A stretch of 64,000 nucleotides of DNA from Lachnospiraceae bacterium (GTDB lineage Bacteria > Bacillota > Clostridia > Lachnospirales > Lachnospiraceae): the NCBI GenBank assembly GCA_017550165.1, contig JAFZQH010000029.1, positions 97,847 to 161,846 on the forward strand, read 5' to 3'. Below are positions 9,701-17,743 of the stretch, piece after piece. The translations under genes and the position numbers were made by a program. The notes beneath the pieces were generated by a model. The model searched no databases. It had not been told where the DNA came from and saw only the letters and a list, made by a program, of their open reading frames with translations. Numbering within the stretch: position 1 is the stretch's first letter; each line of letters starts with the position of its first letter.

Positions 9701-10112
9701 CAGTGGCACTATTAGATGTAGCGGTCACCTTATCCGATGCATTCCCTTTATTCGTGGCAGTTACGACACATTTATAGGTTATAGGTGAGTCAGTTACAGT
9801 TTTTCCTGTGGGAACAGTATATGTCGCAACAGTTGCTTCTCCGATTTCGCTTTCGCCCTCATACCATTGATAGCTTAATTCATAATTCTCGCTATCAGAA
9901 ACCGTTGCAGCCACAGACAAGGTATTTCCCTCAGAATAACCATATGTTAAATCCAGGTTGCCTGGCTGTGTAGTAATCGTAATCTCAGGCTCACCTTCGG
10001 CATGGACCGTAGCAAAAAACATAAAAAGACCGCCCGCCAGCACTATCATTACCGGCAGCAGCCTCATCATTTTTCTCATATTCTTCTCGAAAAACAGTCT
10101 AAGACCTGTCAT
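6777..10112 (-). CDS. Membrane-anchored MBG-repeat surface protein with acidic Ser/Asp/Glu region and acidic tail
   Basis: About 1111 residues. An N-terminal signal segment ends near TVHAEG (about residue 38). Then follow several Ig-like MBG-type repeats, recognisable by YNGKPH, YDGAEHTP, YDGTTEVEF and TYDGYSHGPG followed by GTYTAKI or GSYTFTITGKNNYTG. Residues 750-807 are nearly all Ser, Asp and Glu, like a cell-wall-spanning linker. A single membrane segment (about 994-1020) is followed by a cytosolic tail whose last 45 residues are mostly Asp, Glu and Tyr. It lacks LPXTG and lacks the lysine-rich end module of the other MBG proteins here; it is anchored by the membrane segment. The listed ATG at 10112 is one of three possible starts (GTG 10121, or the methionine before RKMMRLL). 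Confidence 0.8.
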   Translation of the reverse strand: MTGLRLFFEKNMRKMMRLLPVMIVLAGGLFMFFATVHAEGEPEITITTQPGNLDLTYGYSEGNTLSVAATVSDSENYELSYQWYEGESEIGEATVATYTVPTGKTVTDSPITYKCVVTATNKGNASDKVTATSNSATVTIAPLEVELEWSGLISTYNGKPHVPTASVKNIISNDECSVEVSGAQTNASDATYTATATELKGASSSNYVLPEESKCKYDFVINHREVTLSWEPVSRNYTYDGAEHTPVVTSVGNLIEGDTCTAEVTVDGEHKNAGTYTAKIMLSNPNYKYAASSIQYTITKKEVTVSGITARNKEYDGTTEVEFDCGKAEIKGKATGDDVSVSSALGEFKDESVGNNKSVKITEFILEGTTASNYKVSLGDSQKETKANITAKNLQNSMISLNKTSFDETGSEQGPTITVKNGSVTLVEDKDFTFDTYSQNKATAAGSYFVVINGKGNYVGTATAHWVINESSDPKITIDTEPIGKALLYNASAQYLIEPGYATGGTMQYAFGNISEPTGAFSESIPTGIEPGEYYIWYKAVGTRGSTNPVRLSAIILECDGVIYVTPKDLSKAYGDDDPTLTYSYTVYRYDGKKVSKVTFKDKTGLIRETGEAVDKYKIKTEDEILLSESDKFLTLKSGQGTYDIQVEAGHYFEIKQKEISKCSFGSYTSSYTYDGYSHGPGTSITVKDGSTKLEKGTDYTISGTTSATSTGSYTFTITGKNNYTGSKEFTWKINSSSTTPSSSTTPTYTYPSSSEDDDTEDSSSGDESDSDEDEDEKDEEESSSGGSKENDEEESSGASDEDTDTDTENPANTDISEEAQAELAENAELVDANEALKAVLGDSKIKELKSDGKTAEIMLEVEPLTSVTDEEKKLTESSIKLYSSAIANLKAGAFLDVTLSCEIDGEWENVSKTKTPVKFRFKIPNEFLNKGSDFFFLRMHDGEATLLYDQDTDPKTITVESDRFSTYAMLYSAKEGAAGVGTSGITNSLVAGLGGIRTVIFVTVILILLLFTVAIFLLVYLIWNRKLEGEYKLGSSIKIIYANNDYDFDAKFVERDEFDVGYGRADPDYDEIDFDEEDDDIYYDDDDASYDEEYDDYDNDYDDDYDDDYN

Positions 10113-10166
10113 GCTCTCCACTCTCTTTTCAATCCTTTGAAATAAAAAAGCTATCCATACAGAATT

Positions 10167-10195
10167 ACCGTACCATTTTCTCCATTTTTTGTCAA
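10167..10195 (-). promoter_or_regulatory. Probable promoter of the MBG surface-protein gene
   Basis: On the minus strand TTGACA (10190-10195) is followed after 17 bp by TGG-TACGGT (10167-10172). The -35 is perfect; the -10 is weak but has an upstream TG. Confidence 0.45.
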
Positions 10196-10233
10196 TAATC
10201 TCGATATAATTTCTGAATATTTATCCGATTAAA

Positions 10234-10272
10234 TGATATAATAAAGGAGGTTGAATGATTGTATCAAAATAA
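10234..10272 (+). promoter_or_regulatory. Extended -10 and mini-ORF ahead of the HicB-like gene
   Basis: TGATATAAT (10234-10242) is a good extended -10. It is directly followed by AAAGGAGG (10243-10250) and a five-codon frame MIVSK (10255-10272). If transcription starts at this -10 the AAAGGAGG would be at the very 5' end of the message, so the mini-ORF is doubtful. Confidence 0.35.
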
Positions 10273-10297
10273 CAATTGTATTAAAAGGGGATCATCT

Positions 10298-10498
10298 ATG
10301 ACTTGTCAAGTACTTGTTACACAAGAAGAAAAATGGTATGTTGCAACCGACATTGCCAGTAATGTTGCTTCACAAGGGAAAACCATGGATGAAGCATTAT
10401 CAAATTTGAAAGAGGCACTTGAACTTTACTACGAAGATAATGAAACTGTGCCTGAAAGTCCTGCTGCTTTTCTTACAACTATAGAGGTATCATCATAA
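10298..10498 (+). CDS. Orphan HicB-like antitoxin-type protein
   Basis: The ATG at 10298 follows AAAAGGGG with 7-nt spacing. The 66-residue product has the HicB partial RNase H-like fold pattern: a strand region (VLVTQEEKWYVATDIASNVASQG), then TMDEALSNLKEALELYYED, then VPESPAAFLTTIEV. Such proteins normally neutralise a HicA ribonuclease. No HicA frame (about 60 residues, double-stranded-RNA-binding fold) is found on either side, and there is no DNA-binding C-terminal domain, so it is an orphan. It could act on a HicA encoded elsewhere or have another role. A GACAGGGGAC palindrome begins 1 nt after its stop. Confidence 0.7.
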   Translation: MTCQVLVTQEEKWYVATDIASNVASQGKTMDEALSNLKEALELYYEDNETVPESPAAFLTTIEVSS

Positions 10499-10499
10499 C

Positions 10500-10539
10500 A
10501 AGACAGGGGACTAACAAGACCCCAAACCGTCTCCTGTCT
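10500..10539. repeat. Degenerate copy of the GACAGGGGACGG palindrome family
   Basis: AAGACAGGGGAC at the left end faces GTCTCCTGTCT at the right end (10 of 11 positions pair). The right arm also carries ACCGTC, as in the better copies at 27353-27437 and 39242-39343. It begins 1 nt after the HicB-like stop codon and may also terminate both convergent genes. Confidence 0.55.
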
Positions 10540-10551
10540 AATTATGCTGTG

Positions 10552-11649
10552 TTATTTTAAGTATTCCTTCAGATAGGGAACAGCAAATGCCAGTTCCCCC
10601 CTCCTGGGAGATTCTATTATCCCGGCATCAAGAAGCCGCTTTCTATAAGGCTGTATAGCAGGTCCCTGATCTCCCAACTGTTCCTGTAGTTTATTTATTG
10701 TCAGGGGTTCTTCACATTTAGCCAGGGCATTTAAAAAGATCATATCATTATCCGACAACGGAGCAAGCAGTGGCTTAAACACATTGTTTTCCAGGTCTTT
10801 TATTGAGGATTCCTCAGCCTTTGACAATATTGACTTATCTATTGCCAGCGAGTCTTGAGCATAAAGTGTAAGGTAATAGCCCAAAAGCTGCATAAAATAT
10901 GGAAGACCACTTGTTTTTTCCGCTGCAGACTCAAGCAATTTGTCACTGCATTTTATTCCCATGGTTCTAAATGCGTGCTCATAATACGCCTTGATCGCCT
11001 GAACGGATATCACACCCAATTCCACTTTTCTGGCCCGGTTTAAGAAGGTCAGGACCCGATCATTTAATACTCCTGAAACAGCATACGGAAGCCCAGCCAT
11101 TCCTATTGCAATATTCTTTCCATCCCCAACCAGTTCCTGGTATGATGCAGCAACCTCCCGCATGGCAGGAGAAGCAAATACCTCATCTATAAGGACCAAA
11201 ACTCCCAGATCCTTCTCGGCAAGTTTATCACAAAGCAGAGACAGCTTTGTTCTGAAACCATACTGTTGTTGTGCGGGTTCAGAAAAACTTAACCCAAAAG
11301 AAAAGCCTAAAGCACCTGCCGTAAAACCGGTTACGTTCTTTGTGTTATCAAAATATCGGGACCCGTTTAATTGAATCTGCTCAATAATGGCTGCCGGCAT
11401 TCCCTCATGTGCTGTAACACGTGCAATAATAAAGCCTTTCTTGGATGCGCGATCTGCTATTTCAAGCAAAAGCGCAGTCTTCCCCATTCCTCTTTGTCCG
11501 AGGATGAGCGTGCAGCGATCACGGGATCCCGGAGGCTCATCTAAACCTCGCATAAAATCCAGCAGTTCACTGTCACGTCCAACTATCTGCACCGGCCTAT
11601 TCCCGAATGATGGTTGAAAATAAACGCTATTTGATGTTGTACTTTTCAT
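10552..11649 (-). CDS. AAA-type ATPase with C-terminal winged-helix region
   Basis: 365 residues, cytosolic. A Walker A motif GQRGMGKT (about residue 50) and a Walker B VLVLIDEVF (about 155) define an ATPase of the AAA_16/archaeal-ATPase type. The N-terminal RPVQIVGRDSELLDFM is typical of that group. The last 90 residues (INKLQEQLGDQGPAIQPYRKRLLDAGIIES region) read as a winged-helix domain that could bind DNA. These ATPases are found with mobile elements and regulatory genes; no partner is adjacent, so its job is open. Its promoter (11754-11782) fires into a 110-bp array of 10-bp repeats that makes up nearly all of the 5' leader. Confidence 0.8.
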   Translation of the reverse strand: MKSTTSNSVYFQPSFGNRPVQIVGRDSELLDFMRGLDEPPGSRDRCTLILGQRGMGKTALLLEIADRASKKGFIIARVTAHEGMPAAIIEQIQLNGSRYFDNTKNVTGFTAGALGFSFGLSFSEPAQQQYGFRTKLSLLCDKLAEKDLGVLVLIDEVFASPAMREVAASYQELVGDGKNIAIGMAGLPYAVSGVLNDRVLTFLNRARKVELGVISVQAIKAYYEHAFRTMGIKCSDKLLESAAEKTSGLPYFMQLLGYYLTLYAQDSLAIDKSILSKAEESSIKDLENNVFKPLLAPLSDNDMIFLNALAKCEEPLTINKLQEQLGDQGPAIQPYRKRLLDAGIIESPRRGELAFAVPYLKEYLK

Positions 11650-11650
11650 A

Positions 11651-11760
11651 TTTATTGTCCTTTATTCTTCTTTACTCTCTTTTATTCTTTTTTATTCACT
11701 TTTATTCTTCTTTATTCACTTTTATTCTTCTTTATTCTCTTTTACTCTTCTTTATTCTAG
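11651..11760. repeat. Eleven exact-period 10-bp repeats forming the ATPase leader
   Basis: Eleven consecutive 10-nt units, each TTTATT or TTTACT on the plus strand followed by C or G and three variable bases, run without any length change from 11651 to 11760, immediately upstream of the ATPase start codon. On the coding strand each unit reads three variable bases then GAATAAA. The unit farthest from the gene supplies the -10 box (TAGAAT), so about ten copies are transcribed. Confidence 0.9.
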
Positions 11761-11782
11761 AAGATTTAGTAACTTATGTCAA
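11754..11782 (-). promoter_or_regulatory. Promoter of the ATPase gene
   Basis: On the minus strand TTGACA (11777-11782) lies 17 bp from TAGAAT (11754-11759). The -10 falls in the last repeat unit, so the expected start of transcription is about 100 nt from the ATG. Confidence 0.75.
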
Positions 11783-11803
11783 GGAAAAGTCCTGATGACT
11801 ACA

Positions 11804-11835
11804 AATACCCCAGAGGTGGCCGCCTCTGGGGTATT
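11804..11835. terminator. Perfect 13-bp inverted repeat, probable terminator of the 5'-nucleotidase gene
   Basis: AATACCCCAGAGG (11804-11816) pairs perfectly with 11823-11835 around a 6-nt loop. It lies about 60 nt past the 5'-nucleotidase stop. The T-run is weak (TATTTG), so termination is likely but not certain. Confidence 0.6.
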
Positions 11836-11896
11836 CATTGTCATGGACTGATTCTATCTTTTACTTACTACGGCACAAATGTAGCATAAATTCCAA

Positions 11897-13660
11897 TTAT
11901 TGTGTTATCTTTATCCTGCCCTGGCCTTTGGGGTCGGCGTAGTCGGAGCCGATGCTGCCTTTAAGGTTGTCTACTATATAATCGATCAGCAGCTGGTCGT
12001 CCACGGCGAAGTCTTTCTTTACCACCTTTGCCCCGTCAAAACAGGTAAAACCGTCTCCTTTGTTCATAAAGATATATTCTATGCCGGCTATGGTGTACTT
12101 CCCCGCCGGATCTATGGGTTTGTCCCCCACTTTGACGTTCTTGACGCGGCGTTTGCCCGAAACCCCGGCAAAGAACCTGTTCTCGTCCGTCTTACATGTA
12201 CTTGGAAATGTAGCGTCGATCTCATAGGACATGCCCGAGACATGCAGGAATGACCCGCTCTCCTCGGGAACCACCCTTGCCCCCCATTCCAGCGCATCCA
12301 GTATCTGCTGCCCGGTGGCCTCTATTACGCAGATCTGATTACCGTAGGGGTGCACGCTGATAATGTCACCATAAGTAACATCGCCTTTTTTTATATAGTC
12401 CCTGATACCCCCGCCATTGAGCATTCCGATGTCTGCTCCTGTGCGGATACGAAGGGCATCCGTACACAGGTCTCCCATATTGGTCTCTGCCCGACGGACT
12501 GCACGCACCGGCTTGCCATCCTCGTCCTTTTTATCAGGATAATCAATGGTAAGGTCCACATCCGTCTTTGCCACTACCTTTTGGAGCTCTTTTTCCATAT
12601 CTTTAAGGGCAGCATCCACATTTGTGCTCATTTCGTTCTTGATCCCCAGGATATCCGGGGCTTTCTTCTCACTTTCCCAGGTAAGGATCTTCGTCTCCGA
12701 GATCTTCTTATCGGCGGTGATCACGCTGTAGCCGATGGCGTTAAGCTTGGTTCCCACCGCTGAACGGGGAACATCCTTCCCGTCCTTATCCTTGGTGACA
12801 ACCTGCTCCAGATCGTGGCTGTGGCCGTCAAGGAGGACGTCTATCCCGCTTGTATGGGAAATGACATCCGAAAATGTCCATGGATGACAGTCTGCCTCAT
12901 TTCCCAGGTGAGCCAGAACATACACAAAATCCGCCCCTTCAGCCCTGGCTGAATCCACGGCCTTCTGAAGGGCAGAGTAAAGTTTGGTCCCGTCATTGTC
13001 CTGCATAAATCCGTATACCATGTTGCCCGACTCATCTTCAAAATAGGCCGGTGCCGAAGATGTGATGCTTTCGGGTGTGGTAACTCCCACAAAGGCGATC
13101 TTCATTCCCGCCGCTTCTTTGATGATATAGGGTTTGAAAACCAGCTCGTCCTTATAAGTAAAATTACAGCTTATGTAAGGGAACTCAGCCTTCTTTGTAA
13201 GACTTAAGAACTGGTCCATGCCGTAGTCAAATTCATGATTGCCGGGAATGACCACATCATATTTCAGGTCATTCATCAGATCGATTATGGCATCGCCCTT
13301 GCTTAAAGTCCCCACAGGCTCTCCCTGTATGGAGTCTCCGTCATCCACCAGGATGGTCTCGTAGCCCTGGGCCTGGTAGTAGCTTCTTACCTGAGAAAGG
13401 CCTGCGTAGCCGAAGCCCTGGTCTATGCCGCAATGCACGTCGCTGGTGTAAATGATGGCCACACCTTTCTTCTCTCCCGACGAAGAAGCGTCTGCGGAGC
13501 TTGCCGTCGACGAAGAGGGGACGGAACTGCCGGTCCCTGCGGTACTGCTGCCCGCAGAGCTGCCGTTTCCGCTACTGTTACATGAAATGAGTGACAGCGA
13601 AAGGATCAGAGTCACAATCGCTGCCATTATCTTTTTTGAAAATGTACTGTTATGGTTCAA
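11897..13660 (-). CDS. Bifunctional metallophosphatase / 5'-nucleotidase lipoprotein
   Basis: 587 residues. A signal peptide ends in the lipobox LISC (Cys 27), followed by a Ser/Gly/Ala-rich linker to about residue 65, so the enzyme is tethered outside the membrane. The metallophosphoesterase domain shows IIYTSDVHCG, GNHEFDYG (about residue 140), VLAHLGNE and LLDGHSHD. The C-terminal 5'-nucleotidase substrate domain shows NLCTDALRIRTGADIGMLNGGGIR-type features near residue 415. It resembles UshA/YfkN enzymes, which strip phosphate from extracellular nucleotides. The start is TTG, with GGGAG 10 nt upstream; the next ATG would remove the lysines of the signal peptide. Confidence 0.88.
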   Translation of the reverse strand: MNHNSTFSKKIMAAIVTLILSLSLISCNSSGNGSSAGSSTAGTGSSVPSSSTASSADASSSGEKKGVAIIYTSDVHCGIDQGFGYAGLSQVRSYYQAQGYETILVDDGDSIQGEPVGTLSKGDAIIDLMNDLKYDVVIPGNHEFDYGMDQFLSLTKKAEFPYISCNFTYKDELVFKPYIIKEAAGMKIAFVGVTTPESITSSAPAYFEDESGNMVYGFMQDNDGTKLYSALQKAVDSARAEGADFVYVLAHLGNEADCHPWTFSDVISHTSGIDVLLDGHSHDLEQVVTKDKDGKDVPRSAVGTKLNAIGYSVITADKKISETKILTWESEKKAPDILGIKNEMSTNVDAALKDMEKELQKVVAKTDVDLTIDYPDKKDEDGKPVRAVRRAETNMGDLCTDALRIRTGADIGMLNGGGIRDYIKKGDVTYGDIISVHPYGNQICVIEATGQQILDALEWGARVVPEESGSFLHVSGMSYEIDATFPSTCKTDENRFFAGVSGKRRVKNVKVGDKPIDPAGKYTIAGIEYIFMNKGDGFTCFDGAKVVKKDFAVDDQLLIDYIVDNLKGSIGSDYADPKGQGRIKITQ

Positions 13661-13698
13661 TTCAATATTTCTCCCGTAGTCAGTCTGTTTTCTTTATA

Positions 13699-14808
13699 TC
13701 AGCCCTCAAAGGGGAATCTGTAATCCAGCTTAAGCCTGTCGCGAAGCTCTATGAGTTCCTTCTGGACTGCGGTGCCAACAGGCACTCCCTTATCCTTGCG
13801 CTCCAGCCAGGAGAGGTATTCCTTCTCGCCGGCAGTGTAGATCCGCTCCTGTCCCGGAGCCTTCTGGGAGGAACGAAGGGCACGGCAGATGTCTCCGGCA
13901 GTCTTCTTGAAGGTCTCCTTACCCATGAATGCGTCGGGATCTATAACAAAGAAGAAATGTCCCAGATGGTACATCTGCGGGCCGCCGTCAGGAGCAACTC
14001 CGGTGAGAGCCTTCATAAACTGTCCTCCGGAAAGGGCTGCCGACAGTATCTCTACAACCGCAGCATATCCGTATCCCTTATAGCCGCACATCTTATCCCC
14101 TGCTCCTCCCAAAGGAGCCAGGGCAGCCTCTCCGTCCACCAAAGCCTTGAGGATTGCTTCACTGTCGGTCATCTCGGAACCGTCTCTTGCAATGACCATT
14201 CCGGCAGGTGTATCTTTTCCCTCACGGGCGTAATATTCGATCTTTCCTCTCTGTACCGTGGAAGTAGCACAATCTATGCAGAAGGGGAATTCCTCATCCG
14301 TAGGAAGGGAGAATGTCAGGGGGTTGGTTCCCATCATGTTCTCCACACCGTAGGTGGGTGCGATAGAAGGTCTTGCGTTGGTTCCGGTAAGGCCTATCAT
14401 TCCTTCCTTTGCAGCCATTCCGCTCCAATATCCGGCTATGCCGTAATGGGTGGAATTCCTGATGGCACCACCTGCCATACCGTTCTTCTTCGCCTTCTCC
14501 AGAAGCATGGTCATCATCTTATGGCTGGCTACCATTCCCATGCCGTCGTGAGCATCCATTACAACGGTGGTGGGAGTCTCCTTTAATATCTCGATCTCCG
14601 TTACCGGTTTTAAGGTTCCCTTTACAATCCTGTCGATGTAAATAGGCTTAAAGCGGTTGCAGCCGTGGCTTTCAATCCCTCTCCTGTCGGACTCCAGCAG
14701 TACGTCTGCACAAATTCTCGCGTCAGCCTCCGGGACTCCGTAAGCCTTGAATACGTCGATCATAAAGTTGTTCATGGTCTCCCATGCTACATATGGTCTG
14801 GTTTCCAT
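13699..14808 (-). CDS. LDH2-family malate/L-lactate/ureidoglycolate-type dehydrogenase
   Basis: 369 residues, the usual length for the LDH2/MDG family, which is unrelated to classical LDH folds and oxidises 2-hydroxy acids with NAD(P). Typical features are the N-terminal AYGVPEADARICADVLLESDRRGIESHG region, NSTHYGIAGYWSGMA, and GTNPLTFSLPT. The histidines in ESHG and THYG fit the catalytic and substrate-binding positions. Which acid is used cannot be read. AGGAGGG lies 8 nt upstream of the ATG, and the gene is 29 nt after the secreted GLUG/MBG gene, so it may be the last gene of the signalling run. Confidence 0.85.
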   Translation of the reverse strand: METRPYVAWETMNNFMIDVFKAYGVPEADARICADVLLESDRRGIESHGCNRFKPIYIDRIVKGTLKPVTEIEILKETPTTVVMDAHDGMGMVASHKMMTMLLEKAKKNGMAGGAIRNSTHYGIAGYWSGMAAKEGMIGLTGTNARPSIAPTYGVENMMGTNPLTFSLPTDEEFPFCIDCATSTVQRGKIEYYAREGKDTPAGMVIARDGSEMTDSEAILKALVDGEAALAPLGGAGDKMCGYKGYGYAAVVEILSAALSGGQFMKALTGVAPDGGPQMYHLGHFFFVIDPDAFMGKETFKKTAGDICRALRSSQKAPGQERIYTAGEKEYLSWLERKDKGVPVGTAVQKELIELRDRLKLDYRFPFEG

Positions 14809-14837
14809 TTAAATTCCCTCCTGAATCATTGGTCGTT

Positions 14838-16928
14838 TTATTTCACTTTGATCTTTACGGTCACGGTTTTGGAGCCGGGTTTGTAGTTGGCGTCTCCGGC
14901 GGCGGTGACTTTGATCTTTGTTTTGTAGGTGGCTTTGGGAAGGTCTTTGGCAATCGTTACCTTTCCACTTTTATTTTTTATGGTTATGTTCTCGTTGCCC
15001 TCGACTATTTCATATGTTACTTTTCCCCGTGCTTTCGTTACTTGCAGAACACTTGAAGCCACAAGCGTCTGTTTCTCTTTAGTCAGCTTATTATAGGATA
15101 CGTTTGGCTTCTTTGCCTTTACCGAAAGGGGATTCTTAGCCTTGTTTATGGTATAATCCGCCGTTGCCGTGCCGGAGTATCCCTTCTTAAGCTTCACCTT
15201 GATCGTATATGTACCGACGTTCTTACAACCCCTGGGATAGGTCACGGTGTAATTGCCGGTCTTGAGCTTCTTTCCTTTATACCTGACCGTAACCTTTGGC
15301 TTCTGTACCTTGCCGTTGTAGGTATAGCTTGTCTTGCTTAAGGTGACTGTGATATCCGGCTCAGGTTTTACATCCTTATATGTTGCCGTAACCGTTACGG
15401 CCTTGGCAGGCATGGTAAATGATGTAGCGGCGGAACCTGCATCTGCAAATGCCACTCCGTCACTTGTTATCCATTTGTCAAATTCTTTACCGGCCGGCGC
15501 ATTGTCGGCCTTTATGGTAACCTTCGCGCCCGCTTCATACTCGCCGCTTCCCGTTCCGTTGTTAACTGTTACACCATAATAGGTGGGAACCGTCCAATTA
15601 GCTGAAACCGTCACATTATTTGCAGGCATGGTAAATGTGTACTTCCCGCCGCTTTGACTGACAAGCACATCTGTCCCGTCAGAAGCCTTTACGGTATACC
15701 CCAAAAAGGGAGCCCTATATCCTGCAGGTATACTGCCCGTACCGCTTAAGGTGATCTCAGTACCTTTTTTGTAAGCGGTATAAGAACCTATCGTAGTTGC
15801 GTCAGCTGTGATTCCTTTCGGAAGCGAGATCAGAAAAGCCGGCATTGCACAGTCCGTGTATTCGTATGGATCTATACTGATCTTTGAGATATCATGTCTG
15901 TCAGCCTTTGATATGTCACTCCCAACACCAATGCCTTTTTCGGCGAGGGTGCCATCAAGCATGCAGTTACAATAGTAGTTGTTTTCAAATACACTTTCAT
16001 CAACAAAATACCAGCCCGCTACGGCACCTGATTCGTCACTGCTGTTTTCGGGATCTGTATCATCAATATACCTCAGGGCGGGAATTGAAACACCTACGGA
16101 AAGACAATTTAAAACATTCCCGCGTCCAAGTCCCACAATGCCGCCAAAAGACGCGCTGGTGGTATGGTTTCCTTTAACGGTCATGGTTACTGAACTGGAG
16201 CAGTTGCTAATGGAAGTGCCCTCTATTTCATCTAGTTCATAATATCCTGCAATTCCGCCAAAGCTGCTACTGCCATTGTTAAGAGCGTGAAGAGCAACCG
16301 TATCTGTGACATGGCAATCAGAAATGTTATAATCTAATGCGTACCCTGCAATTCCACCGACTCTGGTAAAACCGGTTATCCGGGTATCTCTTATGGTGAT
16401 ATTCTTTATAACGTTAGGGAATCTGTCGTCACCATATACAACGCCAAAAAGTCCCAGATAGCCATCACCCAGATCATCGGTACCATCCTTGTAGACCCGT
16501 ATCCCGCTAATGGTATGTCCTTTTCCGTCCAGGCTGCCAATGAAGGGATGGTAATTATAAGGATTACCCGCCTCGGTGAATCCAATAGGTGTATAGTTGT
16601 TCTCCGTACTGGTCTCATCATCCCAGTCTGTAGTGTGGGAATACGTTATATCAGCGCCAAGTTCATAGTAATCTCCATAGCTTTGGTCGTTGTTGACGCG
16701 TCGTGCAAGATGATCAAGACCGGCTGTATCGGTAATAAGATACGGATGTTCTTTGGATCCGTCCCTTCCGGCAGTTCCTCCCCAGACGTCCCTTCCTGTC
16801 TCATCTATGTATTCCTCTCCTGCCGCATACACCACCAAACTCAGGCCCGGCAGGGGCGCTATCCCTGTAGTCAGCGCCATTGTCAACGCAAAAGTTAAAA
16901 CCTTTTTTAATAAACTCTCCTTTTTCAT
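14838..16928 (-). CDS. Secreted GLUG/MBG surface protein with lysine-rich C-terminal module
   Basis: 696 residues with a signal peptide ending near VVYA (about residue 36). Residues 176-280 hold GLUG-like beta repeats (GGIAGYALDYNISDCHV, GGIAGYYELDE, GGIVGLGRGNVLNCLSVG). Residues 440-520 are InlB/Listeria-Bacteroides-type repeats (TFTMPANNVTVSANWT; SFTMPAKAVTVTATYK). An MBG-like unit (YTYNGKVQKPKVTV) follows, and residues about 600-696 are a lysine-rich module running from INKAKNPLSV to TVTVKIKVK at the C-terminus. The same end module closes the proteins at 49356 and 58420. No LPXTG or membrane anchor is present. It is the first non-signalling gene at the 3' end of the 16950-27288 run (21-nt gap), so its expression is tied to those regulators. 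Confidence 0.85.
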   Translation of the reverse strand: MKKESLLKKVLTFALTMALTTGIAPLPGLSLVVYAAGEEYIDETGRDVWGGTAGRDGSKEHPYLITDTAGLDHLARRVNNDQSYGDYYELGADITYSHTTDWDDETSTENNYTPIGFTEAGNPYNYHPFIGSLDGKGHTISGIRVYKDGTDDLGDGYLGLFGVVYGDDRFPNVIKNITIRDTRITGFTRVGGIAGYALDYNISDCHVTDTVALHALNNGSSSFGGIAGYYELDEIEGTSISNCSSSVTMTVKGNHTTSASFGGIVGLGRGNVLNCLSVGVSIPALRYIDDTDPENSSDESGAVAGWYFVDESVFENNYYCNCMLDGTLAEKGIGVGSDISKADRHDISKISIDPYEYTDCAMPAFLISLPKGITADATTIGSYTAYKKGTEITLSGTGSIPAGYRAPFLGYTVKASDGTDVLVSQSGGKYTFTMPANNVTVSANWTVPTYYGVTVNNGTGSGEYEAGAKVTIKADNAPAGKEFDKWITSDGVAFADAGSAATSFTMPAKAVTVTATYKDVKPEPDITVTLSKTSYTYNGKVQKPKVTVRYKGKKLKTGNYTVTYPRGCKNVGTYTIKVKLKKGYSGTATADYTINKAKNPLSVKAKKPNVSYNKLTKEKQTLVASSVLQVTKARGKVTYEIVEGNENITIKNKSGKVTIAKDLPKATYKTKIKVTAAGDANYKPGSKTVTVKIKVK

Positions 16929-16949
16929 TGATCGTCCCCCGTTTTAGAT

Positions 16950-17726
16950 TTAGTATGTTCTCTTTTTGAAGAATTCGTCCAGCTTAGCCAGCAGGCCCTG
17001 CTTGTCAATTGTTTTAAGCAGGTAGTCCGCGGGCTTTAAACCTACTACCGACAGGACGGACTCCTTGTCCCCGTGGCCTGTCAGGAACATTACCGGGACC
17101 TGGCCGGTCTCCGAGTCATTCCTGAGCATCTCAAGGACCTGAGGACCATTTGCGATGGGCATCTCATAATCCAACAGCACCAGATCGGCCTTGTTTTTTG
17201 CCAGGAAGCTTATGGCCTGTACTCCGTTGGACGCCATGCCCACGTGATAGTCATTCTTAAGCCACTCATATACAGTACGCATATAGGTAATATCATCATC
17301 AACGATAAGGACCGTCTTCTTGCGGTTCTCTCCGGTGTTCTCCTCCATATATTTCTGGATGGCCTTGGTCAGGTTATCCATGACAAGGGGGCGCTTGAAC
17401 CATTCCAGCACCAGATGCTCCTGAATGGTCTTGGAAACCAGATCGTGCTCCACCTCGTCCCCTATAAGGATGATCTTGCGGTCCAAGTCGTCTGCCAGGT
17501 CTTTTAGATATACAAGGGTCTCCGTCATATCCTCCAGGTCTTCGCTCATAAACAGGATAATAAGCTCTATCTTCTGGCGAAACCTTTCTATATCCTTGAT
17601 CTCTCCACGGGAAAACTCCACATCCATATCACTCGCTTCAAGCTTCGATACCAGGCTCTTGGCAAGGAAACTCTCCGTGGAACATACAACTAAAACTTTC
17701 CCCCGATTAAGAAATGTATTGCTCAT
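16950..17726 (-). CDS. Tandem-receiver response regulator without output domain (copy 1)
   Basis: 258 residues. Residues 130-258 are a complete receiver domain: LIVDDD, the phospho-acceptor in LVLLDYEMP, and the threonine in MFLTGHG; the usual Lys-Pro is Lys-Thr (LLKTID). Residues 1-125 have receiver-like length and secondary structure but lack the acidic pocket and acceptor aspartate, so this is a pseudo-receiver. There is no DNA-binding or enzyme domain, so it must act by protein contact. It is close in sequence and layout to the protein at 20108-20878, and both flank the HD-GYP gene 17744-20104. Confidence 0.85.
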   Translation of the reverse strand: MSNTFLNRGKVLVVCSTESFLAKSLVSKLEASDMDVEFSRGEIKDIERFRQKIELIILFMSEDLEDMTETLVYLKDLADDLDRKIILIGDEVEHDLVSKTIQEHLVLEWFKRPLVMDNLTKAIQKYMEENTGENRKKTVLIVDDDITYMRTVYEWLKNDYHVGMASNGVQAISFLAKNKADLVLLDYEMPIANGPQVLEMLRNDSETGQVPVMFLTGHGDKESVLSVVGLKPADYLLKTIDKQGLLAKLDEFFKKRTY

Positions 17727-17743
17727 TTTGTCCTCCTAAAAAA

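Noticed and set aside
11651..11760. CRISPR-like array
   Set aside because: Units are contiguous 10-mers without spacers and no cas gene is present.
13591..14586. 331-residue plus-strand frame opposite the LDH2-type gene
   Set aside because: It is antisense to two convincing genes, has no ribosome binding site or promoter, and its composition is that of a mirrored codon pattern.
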